Part shown: one piece after another, positions 61,346 through 64,000 of the stretch
How positions within the stretch are numbered: position 1 is the stretch's first letter
How the letters are laid out: each line of letters begins with the position of its first letter
Notes under the pieces: model-generated
Told to the model about the DNA's origin: nothing
What the model saw: only the letters and a program-made list of their open reading frames with translations
The model's database searches: none
Assembly: GCA_934454525.1 (NCBI GenBank)
Contig: CAKSFM010000005.1
Location: 62,001-126,000, forward strand
From: an uncultured Clostridia bacterium
GTDB taxonomy: Bacteria; Bacillota; Clostridia; UMGS1883
Reading direction: 5' to 3'
Length of the DNA stretch: 64,000 bases
Program-made: the position numbers and the translations under genes

Positions 61346-61507
61346 TCACCGATATATAACTGACAATTCCAAGCCGTATTTTTTTGCGGTTTTTGTTTCT
61401 ATTTCGGCATATTCTTCAGCAGAAATAAGCCCTTTTCTCAGCATATTTTTAACAAGCGCCATTGTTGTTTTATATAGCAGGACAGAATGATACAGACTTT
61501 CATTCAC
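61346..61507 (-). CDS. Small SHOCT-like protein of the recombinase module
   Basis: A 53-residue protein starting at GTG 61507: MNESLYHSVLLYKTTMALVK, then KGLISAEEYAEIETKTA and KKYGLELSVIYR. The second half matches the SHOCT motif (short C-terminal domain, two helices with L-I-S-x-E-E-Y). Such tiny genes often precede serine recombinases in clostridial elements and may be accessory. It overlaps the upstream gene by eight bases. Confidence 0.72.
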   Translation of the reverse strand: MNESLYHSVLLYKTTMALVKNMLRKGLISAEEYAEIETKTAKKYGLELSVIYR

Positions 61508-61880
61508 TACGCATCACCGTCTTTCGTCTTGCCTCTGCAAAGCATTTGCGTGAACAATAGCGGCGGTGGTTATTGCCGTAACTTTCAAACCCGCACCCGC
61601 AGTTTTCGCAGACAAAAGAGTACACCGCTCGACGATTTACAAGTTCCTTATGAGAATTCCACCATTCAAGCCGGCATTTATCCGAGCAGTATTTTTTCTC
61701 ACGCTTATGCGGAGTGTTTTCTATAGGCTTGCCGCACTGCAGGCAAACTTTTTTGGTTTTGTCGAACGGATGTCTTCGGCAATACGACTTTACTGTATTT
61801 TCAGATAACCCGAGAATATGTGCAATCCTTTTATAACCGTAACCTTGAAATCGCAAACCATCTATCTCTTTATTCTTCAT
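61500..61880 (-). CDS. Helix-turn-helix and zinc-finger protein of the recombinase module
   Basis: A 126-residue protein. The N-terminus, IDGLRFQGYGYKRIAHILGL then SENTVKSYCRRHPF, is a sigma-70-region-4-like helix-turn-helix. Two Cys pairs follow: CLQCGKPI...YCSDKC and CENCGCGF...YCSRKC, each likely to bind zinc. Proteins of this kind precede serine recombinases in clostridial phages. It is the first gene after the lysis terminator, so it may control the module. ATG 61880 follows AAGGGAG. Confidence 0.82.
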   Translation of the reverse strand: MKNKEIDGLRFQGYGYKRIAHILGLSENTVKSYCRRHPFDKTKKVCLQCGKPIENTPHKREKKYCSDKCRLEWWNSHKELVNRRAVYSFVCENCGCGFESYGNNHRRYCSRKCFAEARRKTVMRSE

Positions 61881-61937
61881 AAAAACACTCCCTTCGCATT
61901 ACGGAGATTAAGAAGTGCTTTTGATAGGGTATTCAAA

Positions 61938-61978
61938 CAAAAAAATAAGACCTGCAAGGAAATAATTCCTCACAGGTC
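61938..61978 (-). terminator. Terminator after the endolysin gene
   Basis: Minus strand: GACCTG and CAGGTC arms with inner AGGAA/TTCCT pairing, then TTATTTTTTT. It ends the lysis transcript and makes the recombinase module a separate unit. Confidence 0.85.
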
Positions 61979-61994
61979 ATAGATAAATATTCGA

Positions 61995-62732
61995 TTATTC
62001 GCCGTAAATCCCGGCACGGTCATTGATTACAAGGATACGGAGCATATTATCATCAAGCATAAGTTTGCCATCGTTGTCGCCCTTAAGATAACCTTTCCGC
62101 ATAAGCTTGGCGACGGTAGGCTTTGCCCAGTCGGGCATATTATCGTCCACCCAGGCGTAAATCATTTTGCTTTTAAGCTTGTCTACATCGGTTCTGATAT
62201 TTTCGATTTCCTTTTTCAATTCATCATACTGTGCCATAGTTAAATCCTCCTCGTTTATTGTCAAACTCTTTTTAAATGCATCCCATAATGCCCAGCCGTT
62301 TTTGCTCATACTTGCCGGGCAGTTTTTGCAGCTTGCGTCATAGTGGCGAACCACACGCTCAAGTGGAATATTGAGCTCTTTCATAAGATGTTTTGTAAGT
62401 TCCACCGCTTTGCAAAATGCAGTGTCATAATTCCCGTCACTGTTTACGCAGATTTCAATTCCGACAGAGTTACGGTTTGTAATTCCGTATTTGCCCTTGC
62501 CGTCACCACAGTGCCAAGTGTAGAATTTATTGTAATCATTCACTTGAAGAATCTGCGTATCGTCAACAAAGAAGTCTGCCGATGCGTTTCTATTGCCACC
62601 GTTAAAATAATTAAAGTGTGCATTCGCATTGGCGCCTTTGCCGGTGTTTCCGGTATCGTGAATTACGATATATACCGGCTTTTGTGTTCTTGCTGTTCTG
62701 TTATATGCAATCTGCTTTTTATTTATTTTCAT
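61995..62732 (-). CDS. N-acetylmuramoyl-L-alanine amidase, phage endolysin
   Basis: A 245-residue endolysin. An amidase_2 (PGRP) domain covers residues 1-165, with metal and catalytic residues in IVIHDTGN, WHCGDGKG and RHYDASCKNCP. A coiled-coil linker (about 170-195) leads to a C-terminal segment WAKPTVAKLMRKGYLKGD like those of other clostridial phage amidases. It cuts the bond between MurNAc and L-Ala. I start at ATG 62732, behind AAAGGAGG; it overlaps the holin gene by 14 bases. Confidence 0.94.
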   Translation of the reverse strand: MKINKKQIAYNRTARTQKPVYIVIHDTGNTGKGANANAHFNYFNGGNRNASADFFVDDTQILQVNDYNKFYTWHCGDGKGKYGITNRNSVGIEICVNSDGNYDTAFCKAVELTKHLMKELNIPLERVVRHYDASCKNCPASMSKNGWALWDAFKKSLTINEEDLTMAQYDELKKEIENIRTDVDKLKSKMIYAWVDDNMPDWAKPTVAKLMRKGYLKGDNDGKLMLDDNMLRILVINDRAGIYGE

Positions 62733-63123
62733 CGGTTGAATCCTCCTTTTTGAGTTTTGCAAGAGCGTTCCTTATAGGTTCCGGCAGCGGCAGCCCCATC
62801 GCACCCCAGTTTTCGAGTATCGAGAAACCCTCGTTTGCTATATAGTAGGATACCGTAACCGTGCGGAGCGCCATTGAGTCAATATGTATAAGTCGGTCAA
62901 GCTGCGCCGCCACGGCAACAATCAGCAGTATTCCAATTTTTTTGACACCGCCGACATAGAATTTACTTGAATCGAACTCTTTTAGCGCCCACGCTTTGAC
63001 AAATCCGCTGATGAAGTCAATCACCATAAAAATAAGCAGAATATTCAGCATAGAATCCATGCCTCCGAAAATGTATGCAAGTGCTGTGCATACCGATGTG
63101 TAGAATAGCTTTAGTTTTTCCAT
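62719..63123 (-). CDS. Phage holin (phage_holin_4, TcdE/UtxA-like)
   Basis: A 134-residue membrane protein. It has two or three hydrophobic segments, at about 9-27 and 28-45 (SMLNILLIFMVIDFISGFVK) and 64-80. The sequence around SGFVKAWALKEFDSSKF and VGGVKKIGIL matches the holin_4_1 family to which TcdE belongs. It makes the lesion through which the endolysin leaves. The C-terminus, PEPIRNALAKLKKED, is charged. It is encoded just upstream of the endolysin, the usual order. Confidence 0.93.
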   Translation of the reverse strand: MEKLKLFYTSVCTALAYIFGGMDSMLNILLIFMVIDFISGFVKAWALKEFDSSKFYVGGVKKIGILLIVAVAAQLDRLIHIDSMALRTVTVSYYIANEGFSILENWGAMGLPLPEPIRNALAKLKKEDSTDENK

Positions 63124-63128
63124 AATAG

Positions 63129-63983
63129 TTAGTCCTCCTTAAAAATCTGCAGAGTGCTTTCGCTTGCATCTGCGCTGTAATAATGTGTTACCGATATATA
63201 AAAAACAGAGCCTGCGGTAAGCGCAAAGCTCCGTTCATAAAAATATGAATCGGTCATTGGTTTGAAATCACTGTCATAAAGCCGAATTTCGTGATCACCG
63301 CTTTTTCGGTTTGCTTTGATTATATAATTGCCGTCGGTGGTTGGTGTAAATTTATATAACTTCATTGTTTCCGAATCCGTCTTTATTTCGGCTGACAACA
63401 GCATAGGCACTTGCTTAAGTGTTCCATCAACATTGGCATACACAGCCGTTGCCTTTTTCAGCGTACCGTCTATGTTTACAAAGACTTCAGACGGTTGTTT
63501 TTGAACACCGTAATTGTTCGGAAACACACCATAGAAATATTTATCGTTATCAAGTTCCGACAGCGTTAAGCTTTCCGTCAAAGTCAGCTTTGTGATTCCG
63601 TACCAGGTCGACCAGGTTCTGCTCGAACCGGGGTTTGAGGACGGAACGCACGCAATCTGAGTTATTGTATAGTTTGAAATATCGGTGTCAATCGTATATT
63701 TGCCATCGTCCGGCAGAGTGAACGAGCATACCTCATACCAACCGTAATTTTGACGGTAAATATAGAAATCCCATGACCGTCCGAGAACAGTACCGGAGCT
63801 GGTGTTCTCAATCTCAATATCCATTGTGATATGCAAGCATCCGGGCACAGCCGTGTTAAACAAAAGCGGATATGTGTAACAGCGGTTAAGAGTTACCCTT
63901 GACTCAGACCATTTGTATTGAAATCTGCCTTTTTCGCCGTATCCAACATACGGATAATCATACTTAAAATTTATGTTTACCAT
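63129..63983 (-). CDS. Prophage structural protein, probably tail or fibre related
   Basis: A 284-residue protein with no transmembrane segment. It is rich in Tyr, Thr, Asp and Ser and looks like beta-sandwiches. The start is ATG 63983 behind GAGGTG, just inside the window, so it is complete. Residues 1-150 (SSGTVLGRSWDFYIYRQNYG) and the repeated FVNIDGTLKKATAVYANVDGT suggest a tail or baseplate appendage. The C-terminal 75 residues, TPTTDGNYIIKANR and FYISVTHYY, resemble pre-peptidase or carbohydrate-binding domains. It lies next to the holin, where tail genes usually end. Confidence 0.6.
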   Translation of the reverse strand: MVNINFKYDYPYVGYGEKGRFQYKWSESRVTLNRCYTYPLLFNTAVPGCLHITMDIEIENTSSGTVLGRSWDFYIYRQNYGWYEVCSFTLPDDGKYTIDTDISNYTITQIACVPSSNPGSSRTWSTWYGITKLTLTESLTLSELDNDKYFYGVFPNNYGVQKQPSEVFVNIDGTLKKATAVYANVDGTLKQVPMLLSAEIKTDSETMKLYKFTPTTDGNYIIKANRKSGDHEIRLYDSDFKPMTDSYFYERSFALTAGSVFYISVTHYYSADASESTLQIFKED

Positions 63984-64000
63984 ATCGCACCTCAGAAAGT

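Larger units (their letters stand above)
58322..64000 (-). mobile_element. Prophage end: lysis genes plus serine recombinase module
   Basis: Minus-strand order tail-like protein, holin, endolysin, terminator, Zn-HTH protein, SHOCT-like protein, two large serine recombinases. In many Firmicute prophages the recombinase lies beyond the lysis genes at the element end. The other end is outside the window. An attachment site is expected near 58315-58385, not yet identified. Confidence 0.7.

Noticed and set aside
1..64000. CRISPR array
   Set aside because: I saw no set of equal-length repeats with unique spacers. The only regular repeat is the three-unit 21-bp tract at 46619, too short for CRISPR.
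1..64000. tRNA or rRNA genes
   Set aside because: No GTTCRANYC-type T loop with matching stems was found in the gaps between genes, including near the mobile-element border where a tRNA target might be expected.

Overview
The window looks like the chromosome of a gut-type member of Clostridia (Firmicutes) carrying a mobile region at its right end. The evidence is the gene order rplU-prp-rpmA-obg-yhbY-nadD-yqeK-rsfS-leuS, an L27 with the cleavable N-terminal extension plus its protease Prp, strong AGGAGG-type ribosome binding sites, frequent TTG/GTG starts, consensus sigma-A promoters, a DUF1540 protein, and many exported proteins with SLH or copper-amine-oxidase-like domains. The abundance of SLH and carbohydrate genes would suit an Oscillospiraceae or Monoglobus-like lineage, but that is a guess. 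No rRNA, tRNA or CRISPR array was seen.

Backbone, 1-45.9 kb. From left to right: the C-terminal part of a large surface protein; the L21/L27 ribosomal cluster running into Obg, YhbY, NadD, YqeK, RsfS, LeuS and ThrC; a DUF1540 gene and a phosphoesterase; trigger factor, ClpP and ClpX followed by two transporters; tmcAL and a MATE exporter on the minus strand; a Nudix hydrolase with mtaB; an HPr-kinase-like gene; hflX, a TRIC/UPF0126 channel and a YigZ protein; alpha-galactosidase; a GNAT protein; and a decayed polysaccharide lyase 8 gene. A four-gene minus-strand envelope operon (SLH protein, lipoprotein, M23 peptidase, stalk-domain protein) follows at 31.2-37.6 kb. The SLH gene has an in-frame stop immediately after its only plausible start codon. 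Then come an alanine/sodium symporter, two more exported proteins, a GH13 amylase and rlmD (rumA).

Mobile region, 45.9-64 kb. Base composition becomes visibly more AT-rich right after rlmD, whose 3' end may be the insertion site. First come transposase debris, three 21-bp phased repeats, and a minus-strand cluster of small phage-like genes (two phosphoesterases, antitoxin-like proteins, unknowns). A divergent pair of XRE regulators at 51.8-52.6 kb separates that cluster from the most unusual part of the window, a compact plus-strand operon (52.8-58.3 kb). It encodes a resolvase-like protein that has lost its catalytic residues, an intact large serine recombinase with an atypical C-terminal half, two stand-alone proteins resembling that C-terminal half, and two ParB-like proteins. 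I regard this as the best candidate for an undescribed system. The genes overlap or nearly touch and end at a strong terminator, so they probably work together.

From 58.4 kb to the window end, minus-strand genes look like the end of a prophage: a possible tail protein, holin and amidase endolysin, then a terminator, then a Zn/HTH protein, a small SHOCT-like protein and two overlapping large serine recombinases that are likely the integration/excision module. The other end of this prophage lies beyond the window.
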